This document shows positions 46,889-57,269 of a DNA stretch of 64,000 nt, piece after piece; positions within the stretch are counted from its first letter, which is position 1, and each line of letters starts with the position of its first letter. The stretch covers positions 62,001-126,000 of the forward strand of contig CAJQUW010009223.1 in the NCBI GenBank assembly GCA_907163375.1. The letters run 5' to 3'. The notes beneath the pieces were generated by a model. That model saw only the letters and a program-made list of their open reading frames with translations. It made no database searches and had not been told where the DNA came from. This stretch comes from Prostheceraeus crozeri. Its lineage: Eukaryota; Platyhelminthes; Polycladida; Euryleptidae. The position numbers were made by a program, and so were the translations under genes.

Positions 46889-47070
46889 TACTTACGAAAG
46901 TGATGTACAAAACGAGAATAGCAAAATGTACGAATATGATGGCGATAGGTTTTCCTATTAGATTGTCTTCATCATCCAATAGGCAAGCCAATCGCTTTCG
47001 CAGTGTATGAGCACTAACAATAGCGTTTTCGCACATTTAGTTATTCTCGTTTTGTACATCGGTTTCGTAG
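46889..47070. repeat. Short inverted-repeat (MITE-like) unit
   Basis: Bases 46,889-46,917 and 47,042-47,070 are complementary in about 26 of 28 positions (TACGAAA, then GATGTACAAAACGAGAATA). The 182-bp unit contains part of a minus-strand frame that looks like a membrane segment, but the repeat structure better explains it. Confidence 0.65.
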
Positions 47071-47417
47071 TCAAAATCAGCCAGCTTTCATACTCTACAG
47101 TTTACAGTGTAGCGAATCTATCGAGTTCTCTTTTGTTCTAGATACCAACACTTTAATACCTATCACACTTTTCTCAGTTCTGAAACGATCCTTATGAATC
47201 ACATTAATTTTAAACGAAATTATCACTTAGAAATCAGTAAATGATCTTTCTCTCCCTCTGGCTCTAGGTGGCCGTTGTTGATTGATTATGTTGCCTATTT
47301 CTATTCATCATGACTGGACAATCTTCTCTATATTTTACTATCTAAATCATCTTTTCCAGTGTTTTTTCCTACCACCTTCTGTTAATAAAGCTCATTTTCT
47401 CAGTGCGCACATTTCTT

Positions 47418-48794
47418 TGTACGGGTAAATCCAATTTAATCCACAACATTTGACGAAAATGTGTCTTTGATTTGTAAAATCCATATTTCTGAACCGATTT
47501 CAATAGTTTTTTTTTCAATCGAACCGTAAAGATCTCATCTATTATGGCATGGTTTTTAAAAAGTCACAAAGCCAAGACCTTCTTCACAAGTTGCCGTTTT
47601 TTGCCGAAAAAAGACCAAAAAAGCATGTCCAAAGTTGCAGTACTCTCACTTCAACACGGATTTTCGATTAGATACATTCAAATACACCCACTAATATTTA
47701 TATCATCTGAAAGAAGAAGATCAGCTCTTTAAGACAGTCTAATTTTAAATATTATAATCAATATTAATCATTGAATTTTCACTGGGTTTCCATTGTCCAA
47801 TGAAAAAAAATGTCCTCTGACCGAGACGTTTTCTGTCCTCTGACCGAGGTACCTTTTCTCGAAGAATATTGATTCTTCCATTAAACGTTTTGCACCAAAC
47901 GAATCCTCTAGTGTGCTAGTTTATAAATCCGTAAAGAAAATTCAGTTTGATGCCGTTACAAGTGTGCAATATTGATTTAAAAATATTTTTATCCGTTTTT
48001 TCGACCAGAAAATTTGAATATTCCCAAAAATTTCATATGGATGCTGAAACCAGAAATTTTGTCAGGAATCGATAAAATTTCACAGCATAGGAGGGATCTA
48101 TGCCCTTAACATCTATGCAAAAGAAATTTTTCATTTATATCAATTAACCCTCTCAAAATCTCCAAAAACCACGAAAATGTCCTCTGACCGAGACCCTAAA
48201 AAATCTCGGTCAGAGGACAACGTTGAAATTGAAGATCTCGGTCAGAGTACAAGAGTCTCGGTCTAAAGACATGATAATGTATGCAATTACATTTAGATCA
48301 CTTCGTTTTACGCGTTCAAGTATTCGTCCAAAGTTCCCGCAGTCTCATGAACCCAAATGCACAAACCGAAGAGTTTCCTGTTCGACATCAATTTGTCCTC
48401 TGACCGAGACCTTAAAAATCTCGGTCAGAAGACAAGGTGGGTCACGGTCAACGGACATTATATGCAATACATTACATTTTGGTCACTTCGCTTTGCCCTT
48501 GCAAGCATTCATCCTAAGTTCCCAGTTTCATCAGCAACCCAAATGGAGAAGCCGAAGAGTTTCCTATTAGACATCTATCTGACCGAGATCAATTTGTCCT
48601 CTGACCGAGATGTAGAAAAAATGGTTTTTTAAAAGTGCTAGATTTCTATGGAAAGTTTTTATTTGGTGTGGTCGCCGCTACGATTTTCGTGTTCAGCGTA
48701 AAAAAATGAGTATATATGCAAATTTTCACGGAAATCTGAGACCCAAAGTTGAAAAGACAGAAATGTTGTGGAATAAATTGGATTTACCCGTACA
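47418..48794. mobile_element. MITE-like element with internal hairpin repeats
   Basis: Terminal inverted repeats of 34 bp with one mismatch: TGTACGGGTAAATCCAATTT and continuing, at 47,418-47,451 and 48,761-48,794. Immediate flanks share only TT, so the target duplication is uncertain. Inside, 47,811-48,612 holds about eight copies, in both orientations, of TGTCCTCTGACCGAGA. No transposase was seen. It lies in the probable intron between exons A and B, about 320 bp before exon B. Confidence 0.8.
47811..48612. repeat. Tandem hairpin repeats (CTCGGTCAGAGGACA)
   Basis: Two tandem units of about 215 bp (48,179-48,394 and 48,395-48,610) each begin with a perfect or near-perfect hairpin: TGTCCTCTGACCGAGA, a 10-base loop, then its complement. 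Additional single copies are at 47,811, 47,832 and 48,234. The inter-hairpin parts also match (AAACCGAAGAGTTTCCT against AAGCCGAAGAGTTTCCT). Confidence 0.85.
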
Positions 48795-49118
48795 TTACTG
48801 TCAACACTAAGTGATAAGTGATCTTTCTTTCGCATTATACATCTGACAATTGCACTTTTTTTGAAAAATAGGGAGTGTCATCATGTTTTCACGCTAAAGA
48901 CACTCTCCGCTACTTTTGTAGAAGTGTCAAAATTATGAATCAAAATAAAAGTGTCACAAAATTGGTCACAGTGACATTTTTTCAAAAGTTAGGTGTAAAT
49001 GCCTATCCATAAACCACTCTCCGAAGCGCTATCTTTTGTTATAAGATTTCCCGTTGATACAAAGGAAAGCTACTGCATGTCTTGATGATTTGCCAACAGT
49101 TCAGCATATTTGTTTCAG

Positions 49119-49304
49119 ACTGTATGACTTTTAGAACTGGCTATGGCTACGACGGAAACACTTCTATCTCAGGATTTGGAAAATCATGTTTACAGTGGAG
49201 AACGATGAAAACTATTTATCTACCAGCCTACTCTACCTCGGGAACTGTCATCGAGTGGCCATTAGTAAACATGGGAAATGAAAAAATTGTAATTACAATA
49301 AATA
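49119..49304 (+). CDS. Probable host exon B: kringle-like domain start
   Basis: Bounded by acceptor TTTGTTTCAG (49,118) and donor GTGAGT (49,305). It starts with two bases, AC, which with the final G of exon A make a GAC codon, so the two exons join in frame as ...FICH-D-CMTFRTGYGYDGNTS. The protein then reads C, GYGYDGNTSISGFGKSC and LQW, with a first-to-second Cys spacing of 22 and the G-x-x-x-G-x-x-S-x-x-x-G-K-x-C-x-x-W pattern of kringle domains. It ends in phase 1, and phase 1-1 exons are usual for shuffled kringle modules. The second half of the kringle would be in a downstream exon I did not find. Kringles occur in secreted proteases, receptors and matrix proteins. Confidence 0.6.
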
Positions 49305-50119
49305 GTGAGTAGTTACTACTTTTCTGAATCCCCATTTTGGAATGGGTATCTACAAATGCGATGCAAGCTACCAAAAAAAAAACCCAAAAAATCTACTTGA
49401 CTACACTCCCTTTACTAAAGATGCCAATGATGGCTGATCTCACAAGTGCAGTAAATACCTGTCACCAGTAGTTATCGATATACACAGTGACAAGTAAGTT
49501 ACTATACACTCAATGTTAAAGACTGTTCACCAGGCATCGACAACAAGTGCCCTGATATCTTTAACGTCTCCAATTTTATATGAATAGAAATTTGTTATCA
49601 AAAAGAGATTTCTCTCCAGAGCGATATCTTTTCCCTATTTATAAAAATACCAAAGATCTGGCATTCTACCTCAAACCTACCTGGCTATCTGGCATTCTAC
49701 CTCCTAGTCCGACTGCCTCAGTAGGCTCATTATGACGACATATAGCACTTACAGTTCGTCTCCTAAATCGTTGCGCACAACGAAAAGCTCTTCTATCTTT
49801 TTCTCATAAAATCTAATCGTGAGCCCATAATTGATTGATTACTAAATTTATCCACTTGACTAGTCGAGATACTCGGCTGAGGAAACAGTGTGGTTTGCAT
49901 AATTAGACAAAGCAATTAGTGATTGGAAGTTTGTTGCTTCATAATCATAGCTGATCATTCATGTCGGTACTCGCTTGTCCTCCTATCATCATTTATTGAG
50001 TTGTAAAGATTTTGTCGATCCCTTTATCGCACGCCAGCGTCAGCAATTACGGCGTGAAGAATTGCTATTGTTTGTGAGCAGGTGCAGAGCAGACAGCTAC
50101 AGGCGGCCCCGTCTGCAGA
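49305..50119. other. No gene seen
   Basis: Probably intronic or downstream of exon B. No second kringle half found. The 49,975-50,160 frame lacks recognisable features. Confidence 0.45.
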
Positions 50120-50612
50120 TCAGAGATTCAAAAAATTCTGACTTCAACCGATGGAAATGATGACTCATCAAATTACTGAGTGTTGGAGTAATACAAATTT
50201 GAAGTTTGCTAGTGAACGGATGGGCCGATCTTGATAAAACTTGCATATTCTTGGAGGTGATAACACCAGCATTCTTTTAAAACCAAACTCGAAAACGGCA
50301 GCTTTAATACAATAAAAGTTATTAAGCTGTGTGCATTTGACCGCTAAAAGCATCTTTAGCGCGACAGTAGGCGCAGAATCAGGTTACTGTTAACTGAGTA
50401 AAACTGTACTAAATGTTGTCGAAATTCGAATAACAATATATCATCTTGAAGCTTAACACAAGCCTGATTCAATGGTTATAATCTCAATTTTCTGCATTCC
50501 GTAGTTTTGTCTGTAGGCATAATCTGAATTAACTCACCAAAAATTCATACTTTTAAATCTGCTGACCACAACTGACCAGACACAGCCTAAATGCTCTGCC
50601 AATATAAAGTAC
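50120..50612 (-). repeat. Dispersed repeat, copy 2 (mate at 655-1000)
   Basis: The reverse-complement relative of 655-1000, with about 165 additional bases (about 50,195-50,360) absent from the first copy. Those bases could be an insertion here or a deletion there. Confidence 0.6.
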
Positions 50613-52814
50613 TAAACGCAACCTTTCATATGGCGCTAAGTTTATTGAAACTGAACATCATCATAATTGAAAAATCGCGTCGAATTCTCTTTCAGTAACA
50701 ATTTTTGGGAAAATTTATTGAGTTACTTCTATTCTTTCCCCTCACATTTTCCAACGTTTCCATATTCATGAAATTTCATCAAACTTAGTCACATTGGATA
50801 TAGAATAGACTTCATCTGTCATTGAGTGACAGTACAACACCATCTTACTTGAACCCTGAGACGAAGGATTGGTCCCTTGGATACCCCGTTAGAATACAAG
50901 GTACAGCTGTGATCATGAATCTCGTGTGATTGTCGTCTACAGGAAAATGACGAGCAGTTGTCTAATTCTGAGGCTGTAAATGTTCTACAAGTCAGATAAG
51001 AGGAATTTTACACACTCAATGCTATAGAGAAAGTATGTTAGGTAGAGTGGTAACTCTGCATTTATTAAATCCCCAATGTGTATACACTTTTGATTTTATT
51101 AAATGAACTCAAGGGAGATACAGTCGGAATTGTTTCAAAATGTGAGACATACATATTTATGCAGTTTTGAAGAAATTACAACGGAATTTACTGATCAAGA
51201 TAGCAAAGCAGAAGGAAATGATATTATTTTACAGATTGTCCGTGTCATGACAGGAGAATAGCCTTGGAGAGGTAATATCTGTTAATCTAGCAACTGCTAG
51301 ACCTGCTAGTGCTTTCATGAATTAGAAATTTCAGCCAAGAAAGCACAATAAGATGTCGACTTTTTCATGAAGACTTCCATTATAAAATGGATCATGAAGT
51401 TCCCTTGATAATAAGCTTAATTTCCGCTTTGTTAAGAAGCTCATTAACAAATATTCATTCCTTTTGATATCCAACTTGTTGCATACTACTTACATAGAGG
51501 AGTCATCTCGGTAGTATATAAATTGGCAAAATCTTGACCTTTTTTATAACTACTCAAATAATTTTTTGGACCACAGGAACGCAATCTCCGCAAAAAACTG
51601 AATCTTTACATATTAAAATTTTCACTGTATACAGATACTTTTTTTGAGTCGACACTCTACTCATATATCCCTACTCTATGCTTGGTTCCTAATCCTAAAC
51701 AATGACAATCAATTTGAATTATTCTCATCAAATACTCGCCGTATGTGCATGATTTATGATGATTCATCATCGGTCACATGGAAGTCATATATGTGACCAA
51801 ATGTGACCGATGTGACGAAAATGCGTCGGGCACATAATCGTTCACATATTGGGCACAGTTTGGTTTTCACAGAGGTACTAAAATATATTTCTTGAGTACC
51901 AATATAATGAAATATCAATGTCAATAGACAACGCACTCGAGGCCAGTTCAGTGAGTTATATGCACCTGGTAGCGACGTGGCACAAGATCTAAATGTCTTT
52001 TTGTTGCCAGCTAAGAGTGCATTGTCAACGTTGTGAGCAACTAATGGGAAGGACGCTGCGTCAATTAGCTAGTCAACGTAGCTGTTCATAGTTCCTGCAC
52101 CGAAATCGTTGCTCGGGTCGCTTCTGTCTCATGTAGCGAGTGCTCACAGAAATGACAATTTGTTGTGTTCCTGCATGTTGAAGTGAGTGCAGTGAAACAA
52201 TAGAAGATCCTGCAAACCAAACTGTGACATTTTATCGAAATCCTCTCGATGAACCTCAGACATCAATTTGGATCTTCACCTGCACTGCTTTAAAACCTGC
52301 CAACGTCTATCATTTTCTCCGACTGCACTTTGAGTCCTGTCAACGTTTGTCAAATCTTTCCTTAATCACCATAGCACATCGCCAAATAAAATTCTCTACG
52401 CAACTCGTGCATTAGATTGATTCATCATACAATTTGAACTCCTTAGATATAAATATCTCTCATCTTACGGACTCGGCCATTTAAGATATCTAGCTCGTGG
52501 AGTGCTATAAAGAACCAATAATGCAATAGTTGCGTAAAATGTTCTTATTGCGCTCCTCCCTTGAAACACATTATCATACAGAAAGTTTTCCATTCTATAT
52601 CTTCCTATTCATTCTCTAACGGTAAACTCTACATGGAAATCTCAACAAATTCTATTGATCTCTACAATTCCGTAATCAAAAATATAAGCAGATTTTTGAC
52701 AGCTTTACCATTCTGATTGTCATAGATTTTGAGGATACTGTGAAATATAAAGTTGCTTATACAACTGGTGCAAGGATATCCATCTTAATTGCATTATTCT
52801 CGATCAACAAACTA
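50613..52814. other. No gene seen
   Basis: About 2.2 kb of non-coding sequence. Near 51,765-51,830 the words GTCACAT, ATGTGACC and GTGAC recur on both strands. Confidence 0.5.
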
Positions 52815-53200
52815 CAGGGTGAGTCAGAAGTAACCGGGCGGGCAGTCAAAACTACTACATAAGTTATGAAAATCCAATTGATTATTAAATATTAAAAGTA
52901 TACGCATACATGATCTAATCGAGTAAATGCTCAAAATGTTGGCCGCCTTCTTCAATGGATTTCGCAGTCCTTTGAATGACAGAATAGCAAACACTTCGGC
53001 ATAAGTCTCACAAATTTGTGTACACGAGTTCATTATCATTGACAAGAGTTGATCCATCGTTCTCGGCTTGTTGTCATACACTGAATTCTTTAACACATCC
53101 CAAATCGAATCAAGACACGACACGGTCAAAAAAATTCGAAGGATCCAGGAAACGGAAGATGCCAAAGTTAAACAATTACCCTAGTGGAGAATCCTGTAAA
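52815..53200 (-). mobile_element. Mariner-type transposon, 3' end and transposase C-terminus
   Basis: The left boundary is TA then CAGGGTGAGTCAGAAGTAAC at 52,813-52,834, resembling the terminal repeat and TA target of mariner-like elements. The minus-strand frame 52,824-53,165 reads LDSIWDVLKNSVYDNKPRT, then a helical tail, matching the C-terminus that follows the last catalytic Asp in this superfamily (LWGYLKNKVYxxKPRT). The rest of the same family lies at 56,490-57,265 in matching orientation, with a Penelope-like element between. Confidence 0.7.
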
Positions 53201-53639
53201 TAATTAGGTAATTAAAAGTCATGAACGAATGAGTATAAATTAATACTAACCACATAGAGCAACCTACTCTAGTATAGAGCAGGTATTGAAATATGTATAA
53301 AGGCAAGTCTACTCAACTGAAGACGGTAAGGGAAATAAATTAATACTTATAAACGATTTAATTTTTATCATATAAGAACTGAAATAAGAGTTCGTCATGG
53401 ACCTGACGAGAAGCTAACTAAAAATAACAAAAGGTAAAAATTAGAAACCTAAAAAACCTAAAAAACCAAAATTAAGTTTGCTATGTATGGAGTCATCAGG
53501 GAGGAACCATGTGGCTGCATGAAGCAAGGTTTCGGCCCCTAACCTCCAACCTATATACCACATGGCGGGGCCAGGTCAACCATAACGAATGTACGATATG
53601 GAAGGTCTCTCCAAGCCTGAGGAAACATAGCAGAACCTA
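53201..53639. other. Spacer at the 3' side of the Naiad-like element
   Basis: No coding. It includes AAAAAACCTA direct repeats near 53,452 and a short segment with CTGATGA and GAAAC words on the minus strand (53,480-53,540) that does not fold as a hammerhead. Confidence 0.45.
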
Positions 53640-53664
53640 ACCGAAAATAAATTTTTTTTCTTGA

Positions 53665-54205
53665 AATTTATTAGGACAAAAAGAAGTACTTGAAACTAGA
53701 AGAGGTTTTCTTAGCCCAATATGCCAATGATGGATGGCATCTGGCGGGGCGAAAAACAACCAAACTTAAAAACGAGGAACCTATTCTTGGAGAAGGACTT
53801 AATGCAAGAATTAACCAGCAAATTATTCTTATAACCCCGTCCTTTAAAGATATCAAAAATGCCCTTAGCTCTTGATGTGAAGGCGAAAGCATCAGATGAA
53901 ATCCTGGCGAACCTGATGAGTTGGACAGCAAAGATGTTTAAGCCAGTGTTCAATGGCATGTTACTCTCGGGGAAAGATACAGCACCACTGGGAAGCTGAA
54001 CTCATCAACCTTATGGTAGACCTCTGTGATGTATTGGACACCATCTTCGATCCTGATTTTTACATCCAAATAATTAACACATTTATTGTTGTCTCCGCTT
54101 CTGCTAGCTAAGAGATCTACCGGGTAGATTTCAGGAAGGATCTTATCAAAATGTTTGTAGTTAAACACACAAATGTCGTCGACATACCTAGTGGTACGAG
54201 AGAGA
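53665..54205 (-). pseudogene. Naiad-like reverse transcriptase C-terminal part, broken
   Basis: Several frames carry the YVDD box, the VNYLDVKIRIEDGVQYI segment with EVYHKVDEFSFPV, and AVQLIRFARISSDAFAF followed by IFDIFKGRGYKNNLL. These are the thumb and tail segments expected after the catalytic box in this clade. Frame changes separate them. Confidence 0.7.
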
Positions 54206-54212
54206 AGTTTGG

Positions 54213-55061
54213 CTAAGCCAAATCTCTTACTCGCCAGGAGCCCCTCACAAACTTAAACTCCCTGTAAGCCAAAAACAGGTCAGCTAGGAGCGAGCTGGAA
54301 TTTTCACCCATAGGTATGCCTCGAATTTGCTTGAAGACAATTCCCCCGAAAGTGAGAAAAGTGTTATCCATGATGAAACTTATTGCATTAAGGAATTGGG
54401 TTTTGAACCAGCAGTGATACCCTCTGTATTTTTTATTCGAGAAGAAGGTTCTATAATAGCCAATGCAAATAAAGCTCTTGGAACTGCTAAAAATTAACTC
54501 ACATAAGTCTTTCAAGGACTCCATAACCTGGTCTAAATTAAGATTCGTATAGAGTGTGGAGAAATCATATACTTGTAAGGAGTGGCAATTCAAACCCGAC
54601 ATCCTGTCAAGGAATTCCCCAAAAGAGTGAATGCTCCAGAAGGCGTTCACACTTGAATTATGCTTGATGGAAAGGCAATAACTACTAAACTTGTCCCGGA
54701 CCAATTGCAAACCTTTGTTCACAAGTATGGCCAAATCTTTGGAAGTGCTGTTCCTGGCACCAGCTATGAATCTACTCTTATACGGATTTTTGTGCAATTT
54801 AGGTATCCAGAAAAGTTTAGGTAAAACCATAAACTTATCTTTAACCGTTATGCCAAAAGAATCCTTGAGGGCGGTGCAATGTTCGGCAATTATGTCATTA
54901 ATGGAAGAAATTATTGGTGCGTAAGTCTGATTACCAACAGCATTGAAACTTCTAAGGTCAAAGCCTAGTTCGTTCAAGAGGACAATGAAGTAATACTTCC
55001 TACACACAATGACAAAAAAATGACGTAATTCTTCTGAAAGTTTGAGATGAAGTCTTAACAC
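54213..55061 (-). CDS. Naiad-like reverse transcriptase (partial)
   Basis: A 282-residue frame with the polymerase fingers and palm: LFWIPKLHKNPYKSRFIAGA (motif 1-2 region, about residues 85-105), LQVYDFSTLYTNLNL (motif with the first catalytic Asp, about 165-179), and FKQIRGIPMGENSSSLLADL (about 244-263). Just past the frame end, in the next frame near 54,160-54,200, TTRYVDDICVFNYKHFDKIL supplies the YVDD catalytic box. Reverse transcriptase copies element RNA at the nicked target. The C-terminal continuation (53,711-54,168) includes YLDVKIRI and LIRFARIS motifs. Confidence 0.82.
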   Translation of the reverse strand: MLRLHLKLSEELRHFFVIVCRKYYFIVLLNELGFDLRSFNAVGNQTYAPIISSINDIIAEHCTALKDSFGITVKDKFMVLPKLFWIPKLHKNPYKSRFIAGARNSTSKDLAILVNKGLQLVRDKFSSYCLSIKHNSSVNAFWSIHSFGEFLDRMSGLNCHSLQVYDFSTLYTNLNLDQVMESLKDLCELIFSSSKSFICIGYYRTFFSNKKYRGYHCWFKTQFLNAISFIMDNTFLTFGGIVFKQIRGIPMGENSSSLLADLFLAYREFKFVRGSWRVRDLA

Positions 55062-55156
55062 TCCTTAGATCTTAGTACCTCGTGCGAATGCAAAGATGGA
55101 AAGCTAGAACTTAGGAAGGAAATGCGATTTTTAATTATCTTAAGGACAGCCTCCGA

Positions 55157-55963
55157 CTAATCCTGGAAGTTAGAATTCTTAAGGGCGTATTTTCTGCAGG
55201 ACTTTTCAATAAATGCAACTAATGCATTTTTAACACTGACTCTAACAAAATCCCAAGACTTGTGAATAGGCTCTCTATAATTGGTGCCCTTAGCCATCAA
55301 ATCCCTAAGTTTAGGGTTGGATAGAATACTCAAGTCACCAGTAACCACGTGTGAAGCGGGCTTGTAGCAGAAGATAGAATTAGAACAAAGACAAGGCTTG
55401 CTAATAAATTCTCTGATTTCATCAATAGGAGCATTCTTCAAGATCTGGTTGTAATTGAAGAGCTTCCGACCAATAGGGGTGGTGTATTTGAAGAAAACCT
55501 GTAGTGGACATTTACTACGAATTGGATTAGGCAACATACTGTTAACATGTGAATCAGCGAAAATGGAAGAAACTTTTAAGAGATCTACTTCTTTGCACTC
55601 AAAAGGGATAATAATAACTTCCCTGTCGACCTTATCAACCGAATCTTCGACTTTTAAGAATCTCGAACAGAAGGATTCGACTAGATACGAGCAGGTACCC
55701 GGCTTGCTAAGAGTAAAAGCAAGAAGTTGTTTAAGTGTGGTACGACTAAGAGATTTCAAAGTGATGTAAAATTCGTAAAACATGTTGGAAAAACAAAGGC
55801 TATTAATTTTATCGTAGAGAGACTCCAAGCATTTAGTCAAGACATTTCTCTTATTACTGTGAATCCCATGCCCTCTAGATCTTCTAAGGACCCGAGAAGA
55901 GAAGTACTGCTTATGTAAGGAACCTTTGGAGACACAACCAAAACCTTGAATTCTATCGTTCAA
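55157..55963 (-). CDS. Naiad-like element linker / pre-RT domain
   Basis: A 268-residue frame between the nuclease and the reverse transcriptase. The segment KPCLCSNSIFCYKPASHVVT, then GDLSILSNPKLRDLMAKG and YREP, is a recurrent motif set ahead of the reverse transcriptase in this group of invertebrate retroelements (HVVTGDL...LR.L..KG..YREP). Its biochemical role is not known to me. It is separated from neighbouring frames by breaks. Confidence 0.65.
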   Translation of the reverse strand: MNDRIQGFGCVSKGSLHKQYFSSRVLRRSRGHGIHSNKRNVLTKCLESLYDKINSLCFSNMFYEFYITLKSLSRTTLKQLLAFTLSKPGTCSYLVESFCSRFLKVEDSVDKVDREVIIIPFECKEVDLLKVSSIFADSHVNSMLPNPIRSKCPLQVFFKYTTPIGRKLFNYNQILKNAPIDEIREFISKPCLCSNSIFCYKPASHVVTGDLSILSNPKLRDLMAKGTNYREPIHKSWDFVRVSVKNALVAFIEKSCRKYALKNSNFQD

Positions 55964-56069
55964 GCCAAGTGGGAAGATTGTACATAGTGTTTTAATCCAA
56001 AAATCCTCCTTCGTCAGAAGTTCCCTATCCCTAAGGTCAGATTGTCAGAGAAGTTGGAATCTACATGGT

Positions 56070-56465
56070 CTATAATTTGCAATTTAATGTTGCAAAAATT
56101 ATGACCATCTTGCTAAAGTGTTCATAAAGGAAAGTAGTGGGTTTTGAGGATGCATGGTGACGGTGACCATTCAACCTAGCATTTAGAGATTGGGTGGTTT
56201 TGCCAACATATTGGAACCCGCATTCGCTGCAAGAAATGAGATAGATTACAAAGCTGGATTTGCAATCGAAAGAACCACTTAAATCTATGAGAAAAGCCTT
56301 TCTAATGGTGTTTGATACGAAAAAGGAAGATTTATGTATGGACCCACAGCACAAGCACCCTTTTCTATTACAACTGTCAATAGAAAAGGAACCCGTGCTA
56401 TCGGCTACATAAGCCTTTTTTCTTAATACTGTAAGTGTAATGGTATCTAACTCTAGAAGCCGCAA
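56070..56465 (-). CDS. GIY-YIG endonuclease domain of the Naiad-like element
   Basis: A 131-residue frame. A Cys-rich knuckle (CNRKGCLCCGS, about residues 32-42) is followed by the nuclease: FVIYLISCSECGFQYVGKTT (about 72-91, carrying the I-Y-L and Y-V-G halves), then QSLNARLNGHR with the catalytic-site Arg and His. In this clade the nuclease nicks target DNA to prime reverse transcription. It is the 5'-most frame of the element. The frame ends early relative to a complete domain, where reading shifts. Confidence 0.8.
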   Translation of the reverse strand: MRLLELDTITLTVLRKKAYVADSTGSFSIDSCNRKGCLCCGSIHKSSFFVSNTIRKAFLIDLSGSFDCKSSFVIYLISCSECGFQYVGKTTQSLNARLNGHRHHASSKPTTFLYEHFSKMVIIFATLNCKL

Positions 56466-56489
56466 GCAAGCAAAGTTTTATTGTTACCC

Positions 56490-57265
56490 CTTGTCGAATA
56501 CGGCAAAATCAATCAAAGGAAAGAAGTCAGGAGGAGTAAGGTCTGGAGAGCGAGGAGGATACTCGATGGAACCGTAGCGACCAATCCATCTGTTGGGAAA
56601 GTTGTCATTGAGCCAGCTTCACGCTGCAATGCTGTAATGGGGAGTTGCACCATCTTGTTGAAATCACATCTCCTCAAACGGTCAGTTCTCCACACTGGGC
56701 AGAAAATCATTGTTAAGGATTAACACACAGCTATCATCGGTCACAGATCCTTCAAAGAAAAACGGCCCTACCAGACAGAAAGCAGAGAATCCAATCCAAA
56801 CTGTGACACCGTTCTGCGTTGACTTCTTTCTGCAGGTTTATATGTGGATTTTCTAGGACCAAATAAACAGAATTATGACGACTGACCTGCCGGTTAAGCT
56901 TGAAAGTTACCTCATCACTACAAATAATCTTCTCCGAAAATATAGCGTCCTCATTGCAAAGTTGCTGAAAAATCTGAAAGAATTCAACTCGATGGTCATA
57001 ATCATCTTCATTCAATGACTAGAGTAAATGTGGACGGTGAGGTTCTTGCAGGAGCATCCCAATGGAAGTTTGAGAAGTGCCAAGCTCCTGTGATGATCGT
57101 CGGGTGGATTTTTGAGGACCAAGTAAACAGATTTGTGACGATTGACCTGCCGGTTAAGCTTGAAAGTTACCTCATCACTACAAATAATCTTCTCCGGAAA
57201 TACAGCGTTCTCGTTGCAAAGTTGATGAAAAATCTGAGAGAATTCATTGTATTCGCTCATTTTAT
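56490..57265 (-). pseudogene. Mariner-type transposase, central part with an internal tandem duplication
   Basis: The minus-strand frames read SEKIICSDEVTFKLNRQVSR and HNSVYLVLENPH, the segment around the first catalytic Asp. About 500 bases on comes FQQDGATPHYSIAA, a stop, SWLNDNFPNRWIGRYGSIEY and PPRSPDLTPPDFF. About 41 residues separate the second and third catalytic Asp, suggesting a DD41D-type mariner. The first segment is present twice in tandem (about 56,830-57,010 and 57,095-57,265), so one copy is a partial duplication. The N-terminal DNA-binding part is missing. Confidence 0.75.
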
Positions 57266-57269
57266 ATAG

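Larger units (their letters stand above)
53640..56470 (-). mobile_element. Penelope-like element with N-terminal GIY-YIG (Naiad-like)
   Basis: On the minus strand the order is GIY-YIG nuclease, a linker domain, reverse transcriptase and a C-terminal tail, the reverse of the usual Penelope order. N-terminal GIY-YIG defines the Naiad/Chlamys clade. The coding region is broken into several frames, but the reverse transcriptase YVDD box survives. It appears to sit within a mariner-type element whose parts flank it (52.8-53.2 and 56.5-57.3 kb). Exact ends and target duplication were not determined. Confidence 0.8.

Noticed and set aside
46821-47036. A minus-strand exon encoding a membrane segment with a GTAAGT donor
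   Set aside because: It overlaps a 182-bp inverted-repeat unit and has no convincing acceptor or neighbouring exons.
48179-48612. A CRISPR-like array from the repeated CTCGGTCAGAGGACA units
   Set aside because: Repeats are in both orientations as hairpins, spacers are similar to each other, and the context is a eukaryotic MITE-like element.
53480-53540. A hammerhead at the 3' side of the Naiad-like element
   Set aside because: CTGATGA and GAAAC words are present on the minus strand but in an order and with flanks that cannot form stems I and II.
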